From Litoribacillus peritrichatus (GTDB taxonomy: Bacteria; Pseudomonadota; Gammaproteobacteria; Pseudomonadales; Litoribrevibacteraceae): DNA of 64,000 nucleotides. Position numbers and translations under genes: made by a program. Positions 53,478 to 62,949 of this stretch are shown piece by piece. The stretch spans positions 620,001 to 684,000 of the forward strand of contig NZ_BAABBN010000007.1 in assembly GCF_039537985.1 (NCBI RefSeq), written 5' to 3'. Position 1 is the stretch's first letter. Each line of letters starts with the position of its first letter. The notes beneath the pieces are model-generated. The model had not been told where the DNA came from, made no database searches, and worked only from the letters and a program-made list of their open reading frames with translations.

Positions 53478-55295
53478 TTAGAATCTATAATCTCCGGATT
53501 GAATTTTTTGATACAAATTATTGTTAATCTGAGTATAGGCTTTTTCGCCTGGCAGCAAAGCCCATAACTTATCGGTGACTTTCTCTGGGTTAAATGCTTC
53601 GTCTTTCAGGGTGTGTTTTTGATACTTGAAGGTGCCAGTGGTTTGCAGTTGCTGCTGTTCGCGCACAAACACGGGAATCGCGTAACTGGGTAATTCACTC
53701 TGGAGGTGACTGAGAATTTTGTTTGGATCGAAATTAACGGACGCCTTCGGTGTAATGGCGACCATGCCTGCCCGGCCGTTGGTGTCTTGAATTTCAACGC
53801 CATAACAGACACTTTCTGCCACATCGCCATGTTCACTGACGATGTGCTCTACTTCGGTGGTCGAGACATTTTCACCTTTCCAGCGGAAGGTGTCGCCAAC
53901 CCGGTCAACAAACTGGGCATGGCGGAAACCCATGTTTCTCATCAGGTCGCCGGTATTAAAGTAGCGATCTCCTTTTTTAAACGCATTTTCAATGATGCAG
54001 GCTTTGCTTTTTTCTGGGTCGTTATAGCCATCGAATGGGGCTTTAGGGCAGATTTCTCCGATGAGAAGGCCAATTTCACCTTTGTTCACGGCTTGTAAAT
54101 ACCCTTGCTCATCACGAATGGGCTGATCGGCTTCCTTATCATATTTCACAATGGCGTAAGGCATTGGGGAAAAGCCGACGGTGCAATCAAAATTGAATAT
54201 GTTGGAAAATCCGACGTTACCTTCACTGGAGGCATAAAGCTCGTGGACTCCTGTGATGCCATAACGTTGCTTGAACCCCTTCCAGATGCCAGGACGGAGA
54301 CCATTCCCGATCATTTTAGTGACATTGTGTTGTTTGTCTTGGGGAGACTCAGGCAAATTGATTAAATAACGGCATAGCTCGCCCACATAGCCAATGCAGG
54401 TGGCATCATATTTTCGGCAGTCGTCCCAAAACTGGCTGGCACTGAACTTTCTGCGAATGGCAAAGGCTGAACTTCCGGCGAGCGCAGAGCCCCAAAGTAC
54501 GACTAAGCCCGTTGCATGATAGAGGGGTAAAGTGGAATAAAGGGTATCTTGCTTACCCAGTCGGGCGACAATGAAACCAAAGGTGCCAAATGCTTTCATC
54601 CAGCGGCCGTTTTTGAAGATGGCGGCCTTGGGTAAACCGGTTGTTCCCGATGTGTAGATATAGAACAGCGGGTCGTCACGGCGGACTTTTTTAGACTCAT
54701 CCGGGTTGTGTCTAGGGCTGTTGCTGGCCTCGGCCAGCAGGTTTCGGTAGCCCTCAACGCTTGGGATGTCTCCTTCTGGTACAACAAAGAAGTGGTCTTG
54801 TTCTATGTTAATCTGATCTCGAATGTCATCAATCGACTGATGAAGCTCTGAGCCTACGATCACGCCTTTGGGTTTCACTATGTTGATGCTGTGTGCCAGG
54901 ACTTTTTGAGTTTGTGCCGTATTGACCATGGCCGCAGCAACCCCGATTTTGGCCAGGGCGGCAACACAAATTAATAGCTCCGCGCGGTTGTCAATCATAA
55001 CCGCAGCCGTATCACCAATTTGGTAACCTTGACTCAAAAGAAAGTGTGCTACCTGATTTGCCTGCTGATTGAATTCCCGATAAGTCATTGCTCCCTGATC
55101 ACTTTTTATCGCAATTCCGTCCGGGTTGCGCTTAACTGCACGCTCGATACACCAGGCCAGTCCATGGTTTTTATCTGGATTGGTCTGGTTCGCTAAAACC
55201 AGACCTTTGATGACATTATGGAGGTTGGTGACCAGTGAGGGTATTTTAGGCGCAATGTGTTTAAACTGAATGGTGTTGTTCTGAACGTCCGTCAT
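53478..55295 (-). CDS. Long-chain fatty-acyl-CoA synthetase (FadD6/FATP-like)
   Basis: A 605-residue AMP-forming enzyme activating fatty acids. The P-loop is FYIYTSGTTGLPKAAIFKNGR; YASSEGNVGFSN, DRYFNTGDLMR and DRVGDTFRWKGENVSTTEVE are the adenylation core. The opening residues and the FKYQKHTLK end resemble the transport-linked very-long-chain synthetases. It can supply acyl-CoA for the wax synthase and ACBP encoded 6-10 kb away. It is divergent from marR. Confidence 0.92.
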   Translation of the reverse strand: MTDVQNNTIQFKHIAPKIPSLVTNLHNVIKGLVLANQTNPDKNHGLAWCIERAVKRNPDGIAIKSDQGAMTYREFNQQANQVAHFLLSQGYQIGDTAAVMIDNRAELLICVAALAKIGVAAAMVNTAQTQKVLAHSINIVKPKGVIVGSELHQSIDDIRDQINIEQDHFFVVPEGDIPSVEGYRNLLAEASNSPRHNPDESKKVRRDDPLFYIYTSGTTGLPKAAIFKNGRWMKAFGTFGFIVARLGKQDTLYSTLPLYHATGLVVLWGSALAGSSAFAIRRKFSASQFWDDCRKYDATCIGYVGELCRYLINLPESPQDKQHNVTKMIGNGLRPGIWKGFKQRYGITGVHELYASSEGNVGFSNIFNFDCTVGFSPMPYAIVKYDKEADQPIRDEQGYLQAVNKGEIGLLIGEICPKAPFDGYNDPEKSKACIIENAFKKGDRYFNTGDLMRNMGFRHAQFVDRVGDTFRWKGENVSTTEVEHIVSEHGDVAESVCYGVEIQDTNGRAGMVAITPKASVNFDPNKILSHLQSELPSYAIPVFVREQQQLQTTGTFKYQKHTLKDEAFNPEKVTDKLWALLPGEKAYTQINNNLYQKIQSGDYRF

Positions 55296-55529
55296 AGCTG
55301 TGTTCCGTTGATTAACTTATTGTTTTTATTATCTCTGTTTGATTGATCTTGATGACTAAGAATCCTAGCATAAGATCCCGAAAAAGAGCTGTTTATCCAG
55401 GACAACAATAACGCTCTATCTTTATGGTGTAAAGATATTGAAGTCGGCGTTAACTGGGTTTTTCCGGCACTTAATTTTCATTGTGCATAGTTAGGGCATT
55501 TGATTCAAACGTGGGTACGGCGAAACCTC

Positions 55530-55559
55530 TTGACATAATAATGTATATGCATGTTTAAT
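55530..55559 (+). promoter_or_regulatory. marR promoter with operator in the spacer
   Basis: TTGACA (55530-55535) and TTTAAT (55554-55559) flank ATGTATATGCAT (55541-55552). The same 12-mer recurs upstream of the MMPL gene, so autorepression is likely. The remaining gap from 55296 shows nothing else definite. Confidence 0.75.
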
Positions 55560-55588
55560 GATTGAACTTGATTTATAAGGAGTGGGTG

Positions 55589-55999
55589 ATGGTTGAGTTG
55601 TGCTTGAACCTGGCGTTACGTAAAGCTAATCGGGTTATGAGTCAGGTGTATGACGATTACCTCTCGGTTGTTGGTTTAAAGTGTGGTCAGTTTTCAATCC
55701 TGAGGGCCGTGCATTACACCCAACCCACGACCAACAGGGCGTTGCAGGATGTGTTGGTGCTGGATCAAACGACATTAACGCGAAACTTAAAACCCATCAT
55801 CAGAGATGGCTTGATTACGGTCGGATCTGGCGACGATAAACGGGTAAAAATTCTGTCGTTGTCCAAAGAAGGGGAAGCCTTATATCAGGAGGCCTTGCCA
55901 CATTGGAAACAGGCGCAAACACGGGTCAAAGAAATATTAGGTGAGAAAATGGTCGGTCAGATGGTTGATCTCACCAACCACATTATTGATATTAAATAG
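55589..55999 (+). CDS. MarR family transcriptional regulator
   Basis: A 136-residue winged-helix repressor. The N-terminal dimer helices precede the DNA-binding part: QFSILRAVHYTQPTTNRALQDVLVLDQTTLTRNLKPI (quoted span shown only as residues about 33-68), wing SGDDKRVKILSLSKEGEALY. ATG 55589 follows TAAGGAG at seven bases. Shared operator motifs suggest that it controls itself and the MMPL-DUF1302 genes downstream, responding to a lipophilic ligand. Confidence 0.9.
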   Translation: MVELCLNLALRKANRVMSQVYDDYLSVVGLKCGQFSILRAVHYTQPTTNRALQDVLVLDQTTLTRNLKPIIRDGLITVGSGDDKRVKILSLSKEGEALYQEALPHWKQAQTRVKEILGEKMVGQMVDLTNHIIDIK

Positions 56000-56020
56000 C
56001 CTGAACACTCAGGCTTTCTT
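55999..56020 (+). terminator. Short terminator after marR
   Basis: GCCTGA-ACAC-TCAGGC followed by TTTCTTT; the stem begins in the stop codon. Confidence 0.7.
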
Positions 56021-56027
56021 TGGGTAA

Positions 56028-56073
56028 GATGCATGTATATGCATCTTTATAAAATTAAAACATGTATATACAT
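56028..56073 (+). promoter_or_regulatory. Two MarR-type operators upstream of the MMPL gene
   Basis: ATGTATATGCAT (56033-56044, inside GATGCAT..ATGCATC arms) is identical to the site in the marR promoter, and the perfect palindrome ATGTATATACAT lies at 56062-56073. The two centres are 29 bases apart. Confidence 0.8.
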
Positions 56074-56083
56074 TGGTGTTGAT

Positions 56084-59000
56084 ATGAAACATACACTGAA
56101 CGATTCAAGAGTGCGGTACTTTTTTGAAGTAATCACTAGGTATCCAAAGTTAATGGTTTTATTGAGCCTGGCTGCTTTGGGGCTGTCATTAACTCAGTTA
56201 CCTGCTTTATATAAGGACACCCGATCCGATGCATTTTTGGCAGAAGACAATCCTGCGCTCGTGTATCGAAATAAGGTGAAAGAGCAATTTGGTCTGGCCG
56301 ACCCGATTGTTGTGGCTGTGATTAATACTCAAAAACACGGTGTGTTTAACCCTCAAACCTTGGCCTTGGTGGAGTCGCTGACGGATGGGATCAGTGCGCT
56401 GCCTAATATTGATGCAGATCGGGTGATGAGCCTTTCCACAGAGAATAACATCACAGGCACAGAGGAAGGCATGGCGGTTGAGCCGTTTTTTGATGACTAC
56501 CCGGACAGTCAGGAAGTCGCGGATCGAATGCGGGCAGCGATCAATGAATTCCCCTTGTATCAAGGCAGTTTGGTTGCTGAAAACGGCAAGGCGACTTTAG
56601 TCGTTGCAGAGGTGCTGGATGAACATTTGGTGGAGGAAACCTATCAAAACATCGTAGCAATAGTAAACGCAGCGAACACCTCAAATGGCGAAGTCATCCA
56701 CGTCGCTGGTGAAGGCGCGATTGCCGGTTTTCTGGGGGCATACATTGATGCGGATGCCAGCCGGTTAAACCCAATGGCAGGGTTGGTGATTACCATCATG
56801 ATTTGGCTGGCGTTCAGGCGCTTCAGTCCACCTTTGTTTGGTAATGTGATTGTTGCTGCTTCGGTATTGATGACCTTATCTGCGATGGCTTTTAACTCCG
56901 TTGCGTTCTTTGTGATTACCAATGCGTTACCGGTGATTTTAATCGGAATATCGGTTGCCGATGCGATCCACATTTACAGCCATTATTTTGAATTGCAGGT
57001 GAAGCGGCCTGAGGAGGATCGCCGATTGCTGGTGGTGGATACCATGTTGGAGATTTGGCGTCCGATTACGTTAACGTCTTTAACCACAATGGCGGGCTTC
57101 CTGGGGTTGTATTTTGCGGCCTATATGCCGCCGTTTAAGTATTTCGGCCTGTTTACTGCGGTGGGTGTCGGAATTGCATGGCTGTATTCGTTGGTGTTTT
57201 TGCCTGCGGCTATTGCCTGGGTAAAGCCGGCGGCCAGTCACCATTTTGTACGACTTCATAACGCAGGAAAAAAAGATGTATTTGCCCGGGCCATGGTGCT
57301 GATCGGTCGCATCAGTCTTGCCCGTCCTGCGATAACTGTGGCGATAGGCGTGGTGATCATATTCAGCGGCTTGATTGCGACTACACAATTGAAGGTGAAT
57401 GAAGATCGTATTAAAACTTTTGATCCGAGCGAACCCATTTATCAGGCGGATCAGGCAATCAATCAATTCTTTGATGGCACCAATAATATCGATGTGGTGA
57501 TCGAAGCGAAGGAAGTGGAGGGATTATTCAAACCAGAGAGTTTAAAAGCCATTGAGTCTTTTCAGGAATTCGCGCTTACGTTGCCAAACGTGCAGGGCGC
57601 TGTGTCTATTGTTGATTATCTGAAGCAGATGAACCGGTCTTTGAATGAGGGCCGGGCCAGCGAGTATCGCTTACCGGAAACCCGGGAACTTGCCGCTCAG
57701 TATTTTCTGTTGTATTCGGCGTCCTCTGAGCCCACCGATTTTGAAGAAGAGGTCGATTACGATTATCGCGTCGCCAATGTCCGTTTAACTTTAAATAAAG
57801 GCGCTTTTAAAGATACCGAAGGTGTGGTCGAGCGTTTGCAATGGTACATCGATCAGCATCTCTCAAGCGACGAGTTAAAAGCCACCTTAAGCGGGCGGGT
57901 CACAGTTAATTATTATTGGATTCGGGATTTAGGTGAGTCGCATTTTGCCGGCCTTGGGATCTCTTTGTTGTTGGTTTGGTTGGTGTCTTCGGCACTATTT
58001 CGCTCGGCCACTGCCGGTGTTTATACGCTGATACCTGTTGGCGGTGCCATCTTACTGGTGTACAGCACTATGGTGGCTTGGGACATAAGCCTGGGGGTTG
58101 GTACTTCAATGTTTGCGTCGGTGGCCATTGGCCTGGGGGTCGATTTTGCGATCCATACCTTGGATCGTTTAAGAACGTTATACCAAGCTCATAACCAGAA
58201 TCTGGACGATGCGTTAGTGGCCTTGTATCCGTCCACAGGCCGGGCTTTATTCTTTAATTTCCTGGCGATTGCCTGTGGGTTTGGTGTGTTGATCTCCAGT
58301 AAAGTGGTGCCGCTGAATAATTTCGGCAGCATTGTAGTGATCGCGGTTACCACAAGCTTTATTGCCAGCGTTACCTTGCTTCCTGCACTGATTAAAGTCA
58401 TTCGACCGTCGTTCATTACCGGCAAAACCTCTGCGCGAGAATCGACCGCCAGGGTGGGTGTCACTCGTATGATTACAATGATGACGGTGGCCAGTGGTTT
58501 AACCTGTGCTGTGTTGTGGAATCCGGTGGAAGCCAGTGAACAAACAACGGTTTCTGCCTCAATCCTGAATGCAGAGACGATTGTTGACCGGGTTAACGGT
58601 GTTGATGAGGGCGAGCATGTCGCCCGTAAGCTGCATATGAAACTGATGGACCGTAAGGGCAAAGTTCGTGAGCGGTATACGGATTCCTTCCGGAAATATT
58701 ATGGCAACGAGAAGCGTACCATTCTGTTTTATCGCAGCCCAACGAACGTCAAAGGCACCGCCTTTATGACCTTCGATTACCCCGACTCTGAGGTGGATGA
58801 TGATCAGTGGTTGTATTTGCCAGCGCTTCGAAAAGTACGCCGTATTTCGGCGGCGGATCGTGGTGATTACTTCTTGGGAACGGACTTTACTTATGAGGAC
58901 ATCAAACAGGATGGGAAGCTGGAAAAAGCCGACTATGACTATCGCTACCTGGGTGAGGAGACGGTAAACGGTATTCCAAGTTATCGCATGGAAGGCGTGG

Positions 59001-59293
59001 CGAAGAACAAAAATATCGCCAAAGAACTGGGCTACAGCAAAACGGAATTCTGGGTGGATGCAGAACAATGGATCATCATTAAAGCCATTTATTGGGATAC
59101 CAAAGGGCGCTTACTGAAGACCTTAGTCGCCGAAGATATTCGCAAAGTTGATGGCATTCTTACTCGCCATAAGCTGGCAATAGATAACCATAAAACTGGC
59201 CATAGAACCGAATTTACGTTCAGTGATGTTGATTATAAAAAGCGGGTGAAAGATGGCTTGTTCAGTCAGCGTGCGATGAAGCGAGGTAAATAA
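56084..59293 (+). CDS. MMPL/RND exporter fused to a LolA-like outer-membrane lipoprotein-sorting domain
   Basis: A 1069-residue protein. Residues 1-790 are an RND permease of the MMPL type: two periplasmic loops and two sets of membrane helices, with VADAIHIYSHYFELQ and GVDFAIHTLDRLR as sterol-sensing-type motifs. From residue 796 the frame runs into a signal-peptide-like stretch (MITMMTVASGLTCAVLWNPVEA) and a LolA-like beta domain (IVDRVNGVDEGE, WLYLPALRKVRRIS, FWVDAEQWIIIKAIYWD). In relatives these are usually separate adjacent genes. An internal ATG at 58469 might also be used. I start it at ATG 56084, after the operators. It probably exports lipids or hydrophobic compounds with the DUF1302 protein. 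Confidence 0.88.
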   Translation: MKHTLNDSRVRYFFEVITRYPKLMVLLSLAALGLSLTQLPALYKDTRSDAFLAEDNPALVYRNKVKEQFGLADPIVVAVINTQKHGVFNPQTLALVESLTDGISALPNIDADRVMSLSTENNITGTEEGMAVEPFFDDYPDSQEVADRMRAAINEFPLYQGSLVAENGKATLVVAEVLDEHLVEETYQNIVAIVNAANTSNGEVIHVAGEGAIAGFLGAYIDADASRLNPMAGLVITIMIWLAFRRFSPPLFGNVIVAASVLMTLSAMAFNSVAFFVITNALPVILIGISVADAIHIYSHYFELQVKRPEEDRRLLVVDTMLEIWRPITLTSLTTMAGFLGLYFAAYMPPFKYFGLFTAVGVGIAWLYSLVFLPAAIAWVKPAASHHFVRLHNAGKKDVFARAMVLIGRISLARPAITVAIGVVIIFSGLIATTQLKVNEDRIKTFDPSEPIYQADQAINQFFDGTNNIDVVIEAKEVEGLFKPESLKAIESFQEFALTLPNVQGAVSIVDYLKQMNRSLNEGRASEYRLPETRELAAQYFLLYSASSEPTDFEEEVDYDYRVANVRLTLNKGAFKDTEGVVERLQWYIDQHLSSDELKATLSGRVTVNYYWIRDLGESHFAGLGISLLLVWLVSSALFRSATAGVYTLIPVGGAILLVYSTMVAWDISLGVGTSMFASVAIGLGVDFAIHTLDRLRTLYQAHNQNLDDALVALYPSTGRALFFNFLAIACGFGVLISSKVVPLNNFGSIVVIAVTTSFIASVTLLPALIKVIRPSFITGKTSARESTARVGVTRMITMMTVASGLTCAVLWNPVEASEQTTVSASILNAETIVDRVNGVDEGEHVARKLHMKLMDRKGKVRERYTDSFRKYYGNEKRTILFYRSPTNVKGTAFMTFDYPDSEVDDDQWLYLPALRKVRRISAADRGDYFLGTDFTYEDIKQDGKLEKADYDYRYLGEETVNGIPSYRMEGVAKNKNIAKELGYSKTEFWVDAEQWIIIKAIYWDTKGRLLKTLVAEDIRKVDGILTRHKLAIDNHKTGHRTEFTFSDVDYKKRVKDGLFSQRAMKRGK

Positions 59294-59294
59294 G

Positions 59295-60650
59295 ATGGTT
59301 CTTCGTAATCAGGTAAAGAGCCTTTGGATGTTTGGGGCCTTAATGACCGGGGCCATCAATTATGCACATGCGGAATCGCCCTTTTCGGCGATCAGTAGCG
59401 AAGGGTTCCGTAATGGAGAATTTACCGCTTTATTCAGTCAAGAGTTGGCTGTGGACACCAAAGGGCATCGTCAAAAAATGGAAACGCTGGTGGAACCTCA
59501 ATGGCAAGGGGATATTTCAGAGGCTGCTTCTCTCATCGCCATTGGTCGACTGAGATTGGATTGGTTTGATCGCGTTGGGCCTGACGCGCACAAAGCGGAT
59601 AATTATGGTGATTTATCGGCGCCTCTTTATAACTCGGCTCATGGAGAACTCTCATTACGAGAGTTCTTTCTGGACACGGAATTGTTCGGAGGTTATTTAC
59701 GGTTGGGTAAGCAGCAGGTGGTTTGGGGGCAGGCGGATGGCTTAAAAGTGTTGGACGTAGTGAATCCTCAGAGTTATCGCGAATTTATTCTGGACGATTT
59801 TGATGACTCCCGCATTCCCTTATGGATGGTCAATTATGAAATGGAGGTGGCAGACGAAGCCAGTATTCAACTGCTCTGGATACCGGACTTAACCTTTCAT
59901 GAGTTAGCAGAAAGAGACAAACTGTTTGCGCTGTCGACGCCTGAAATCATTCCTCAGTCACCGTCCGGTGTGCCAGTGTTTATTGATGACCCGCAAAAAC
60001 CCAATGATCCGTGGGGGGACAGTGAATTCGGTTTTAAGTATGGCGTTTTCTATCAGGGTTGGGACTTTACGCTGAATTATTTCTATCATTTTCAGGATAC
60101 GCCGGTGCTGTATCAGACGGTTTCTGAGTCGGGTGTTCGAGTGACGCCGGGTTATGAAAGGAATCACTTAATGGGGGCAACCGCCAGTAATGCTTTTGGG
60201 GCGTTTACGTTGCGGGCGGAGGTGGGGTTTAATTCGGACAGCTACCAGTTGTCTGACGATTTATCTGAAAACGGGGTGATCTCCTCTCGGGAGTTGGCTT
60301 CTGTTTTTGGGGTGGATTGGCAAGGCATTGAGAATGTGTTTTTAAGCGCTCAATGGCTTCAAAGCCACTTGCTGGACTATGATCAATCCATAGTTCGCAG
60401 ACAATCAAAGAACACGTTTACTCTGTTGTATCGTCATCATTTTGAAAATGAAACATGGGAGTTGGAAGTGTTGGAACTTCACACTCTTGAGAGAAAAGAT
60501 GGTGTAGTACAAACCAAATTAAGCCACTTGGTAGAGAGCAATTTAGAAGCTTGGGTTGGGTTGGATGTGTTTTATGGTTCAGAAGAGGGGGTGTTTGGGC
60601 AATACGATCAAAATGATCGCTGGACATTCGGTATTGAATGGGGCATTTAA
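59295..60650 (+). CDS. DUF1302 family outer-membrane protein
   Basis: A 451-residue exported protein with a signal peptide (MVLRNQVKSLWMFGALMTGAINYAHA). The family hallmark RLGKQQVVWGQADGLKVLDVV is followed by FILDDFDDSRIPLWMVNYE, and the remainder is beta-rich, ending WTFGIEWGI as a barrel should. DUF1302 proteins accompany MMPL exporters and are inferred to form the outer-membrane step. It starts one base after the MMPL stop, so co-translation is likely. Confidence 0.88.
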   Translation: MVLRNQVKSLWMFGALMTGAINYAHAESPFSAISSEGFRNGEFTALFSQELAVDTKGHRQKMETLVEPQWQGDISEAASLIAIGRLRLDWFDRVGPDAHKADNYGDLSAPLYNSAHGELSLREFFLDTELFGGYLRLGKQQVVWGQADGLKVLDVVNPQSYREFILDDFDDSRIPLWMVNYEMEVADEASIQLLWIPDLTFHELAERDKLFALSTPEIIPQSPSGVPVFIDDPQKPNDPWGDSEFGFKYGVFYQGWDFTLNYFYHFQDTPVLYQTVSESGVRVTPGYERNHLMGATASNAFGAFTLRAEVGFNSDSYQLSDDLSENGVISSRELASVFGVDWQGIENVFLSAQWLQSHLLDYDQSIVRRQSKNTFTLLYRHHFENETWELEVLELHTLERKDGVVQTKLSHLVESNLEAWVGLDVFYGSEEGVFGQYDQNDRWTFGIEWGI

Positions 60651-60737
60651 TTTGCCGTGATTCGTTGGTGTGCTCGAATGAATCCATACTAAAGCGCTAT
60701 TTGTTTTACCTTGTTTTTTGAAATAATGGATACAGTT

Positions 60738-61022
60738 ATGAATGATCAAAAACCTGTGGTGGTGATTCGGTATTGCTGCCAATGTCAGTGGTTGCTAAGA
60801 GCGGCGTGGATGGCTCAAGAGCTGTTGTCGACTTTCTCGGACGATTTAGCTCAGGTGGCATTAGAGCCCGCCACCGGCGGCGAATATAAAATTCTGATTG
60901 ATGGTCATTTAATTTGGGACAGAACACAGGACGGTGGTTTCCCAGATGCTAAACTCATTAAGCAAAAGGTGCGGAACTACGCTTGGCCAGATCGGGATTT
61001 AGGGCATAACGACAAGCCTTAA
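60738..61022 (+). CDS. SelT/SelW/SelH (Rdx) family protein
   Basis: A 94-residue thioredoxin-fold protein. VVIRYCCQCQWLLRAAWMAQELL has the CxxC redox motif of the SelW-like family (CCQC, so Cys rather than selenocysteine), and TGGEYKILIDGHLIWDR and GGFPDAKLIKQKVR fit the family. Role uncertain, probably thiol redox. ATG 60738 is the best family start; the ribosome-binding site is weak. The oxidoreductase gene follows 61 bases later. Confidence 0.85.
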   Translation: MNDQKPVVVIRYCCQCQWLLRAAWMAQELLSTFSDDLAQVALEPATGGEYKILIDGHLIWDRTQDGGFPDAKLIKQKVRNYAWPDRDLGHNDKP

Positions 61023-61083
61023 AGGCTCTTCTCTTTCTAGTGAAGTTCTGCGGAAGTTGAATTATGTTTTCAAGGAGGAAGGC

Positions 61084-62850
61084 ATGTCTTCCCTGCAGTC
61101 TAAAGCAACATTGGTTAAAGAAACGCAGTCGGTACGCATCGGCTCAAGGTATCGGCCTGAGCGCGTTGCAGAGCTGATTAAAGATTCAGATATTGACCAT
61201 CTGGTGATCGGTTCTGGTGTTGGCGGGTTAATCTGTGCCGCTGCGTTAGCCAAAGTCGGCCGAAAAGTATTAGTGCTTGAACAACACTATACGGCGGGTG
61301 GCTTTACCCACAGCTACCTACGAAAGGGCTACGAATGGGACGTCGGGGTTCACTACGTTGGTCAGGTTGGCAATAAAAAGACATTGCCTGGCGCTTTGTT
61401 TCATTGGCTGAGTGAAGGTCGGTTAGAGTGGGACAGTTTAGGTGCCTGTTACGATGCCTTTGACATTGCGGGCAAGCGTTATCAGTTGCCGGTGGGGAAA
61501 AGCGCATTCAAACGGTATTTGTTGAAGCAGTTTCCGGATGATGCTGGCGCGATCGTAGAATATTGTCAGCTTCTGTTTCATGTTGAACGGTGGCTGCCGT
61601 TCTTCTTCTCTTCAAAGATCAGTAGTCTTTCTTGGCTCAATGGTGATTGGTTAAACGCGGGCTGGTTAAACGGTAAGTGGTTTGATTCATCGTTATTCAA
61701 CAAAATCAGAATCAAATCATCTGCCGATTTGATCAAACGCAATATTCCTCAGGCATTCTATCAAACCACCGCAGAAGTGCTGGACGACTTAACCGATAAT
61801 AAAACCTTAAAAGCCGTACTGACTGCCCAATGGGGCGATGCCGGCCTGCCGCCGGGGCAGTCTTCTTTCTTTTTGCATTGTTTAATTGCAAATCACTACC
61901 TGGCCGGAGCCTGGTACCCCAAAGGCGGGTCATCCCAAATTGCCGAATCTTTATTGCCTACCATTGAAGGCGCCGGAGGTAAGGTTATGACGTACGCCGA
62001 AGTTGAAGGCATCGTGCTGGATGACACTGAACAGGCTTCGGTGGCCGGAGTTAAAATGGCCGATGGCCACATCATTAAATGCGACTCTGTGATCAGTGGT
62101 TGTGGTTGGTATAACACCCAAAAGCTGTTACCTGAAAATGCATTACCTGCTATTAATAAAGAGGTTGCTCCGCAACAGATCGAACCTTCGGCCTGCCATA
62201 TTTGTTTGTACGTTGGCTTTGAAGAATCTCCTCAGGCGTTAAAGATTCCAACCAATAACCTGTGGGTTCATCGATCAGAGAATTACGATGCCGATTGCGC
62301 ACAGTTGACTGAGGGGGCCACTACTGACTTGCCGTTTGTGTACATTTCGAGTTCTGCTGCGCGTGACTCCACCTGGAACCAACGTTACCCGGACAAAGCG
62401 GTCATGGAATTGGTTGCGGTGATTCCTTATCGTGAGTTTGAGCCTTGGTCAGGCACCGACTGGGGCAAGCGAGGCGACGACTATGAAGCGAAGAAAGAAT
62501 ACTGGAGTGAAAAGCTACTGCTGACTTTGTATCAGCACTTCCCTCAGCTGAAAGGAAAAGTGACTTATTATGAGTTGTCTACGCCACTTTCTACTGAACA
62601 CTTCATGAACTACCCGCGTGGTGAAATTTACGGTTTGGCTCATACTCCGAGACGATATCAACAAGAAGGGTTGAAACCGACCACCAATATTCATGGGCTT
62701 ACTTTGGTCGGACAGGATGCGCTGACATCGGGGGTGGTGGGTGCCGCTATCTCGGGAGCAATTGGTGCCGGTGAAATTCTTGGCGCTGATACCAAACGGA
62801 CACTGATGCGGCCGGTTAAGTGGCTTACATCCTGGGTCAAAACGGTATGA
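61084..62850 (+). CDS. FAD-dependent oxidoreductase of the retinol saturase / carotenoid isomerase family
   Basis: A 588-residue flavoprotein. IGSGVGGLICAAALAKVGRKVLVLE is the dinucleotide-binding loop (residues about 37-61), then QHYTAGGFTHSYLRKGYEWDVGVHY as in all-trans-retinol 13,14-reductase and CrtI-like enzymes. The C-terminus has GLTLVGQDALTSGVVGAAISGA. The true substrate is unknown; an unsaturated lipid or polyene is likely. ATG 61084 follows a strong AAGGAGG. Same strand as the SelW-like and DUF1302 genes. Confidence 0.85.
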   Translation: MSSLQSKATLVKETQSVRIGSRYRPERVAELIKDSDIDHLVIGSGVGGLICAAALAKVGRKVLVLEQHYTAGGFTHSYLRKGYEWDVGVHYVGQVGNKKTLPGALFHWLSEGRLEWDSLGACYDAFDIAGKRYQLPVGKSAFKRYLLKQFPDDAGAIVEYCQLLFHVERWLPFFFSSKISSLSWLNGDWLNAGWLNGKWFDSSLFNKIRIKSSADLIKRNIPQAFYQTTAEVLDDLTDNKTLKAVLTAQWGDAGLPPGQSSFFLHCLIANHYLAGAWYPKGGSSQIAESLLPTIEGAGGKVMTYAEVEGIVLDDTEQASVAGVKMADGHIIKCDSVISGCGWYNTQKLLPENALPAINKEVAPQQIEPSACHICLYVGFEESPQALKIPTNNLWVHRSENYDADCAQLTEGATTDLPFVYISSSAARDSTWNQRYPDKAVMELVAVIPYREFEPWSGTDWGKRGDDYEAKKEYWSEKLLLTLYQHFPQLKGKVTYYELSTPLSTEHFMNYPRGEIYGLAHTPRRYQQEGLKPTTNIHGLTLVGQDALTSGVVGAAISGAIGAGEILGADTKRTLMRPVKWLTSWVKTV

Positions 62851-62949
62851 AGCCAGCTTTTGGTTGTCGATTAGCCGGTTAGGTTTTAGAGTAGGAGGCG
62901 ACGGAGCACTTTTATACGGAATACTTTTATCTCGGGTTGAGGTTGTAAT

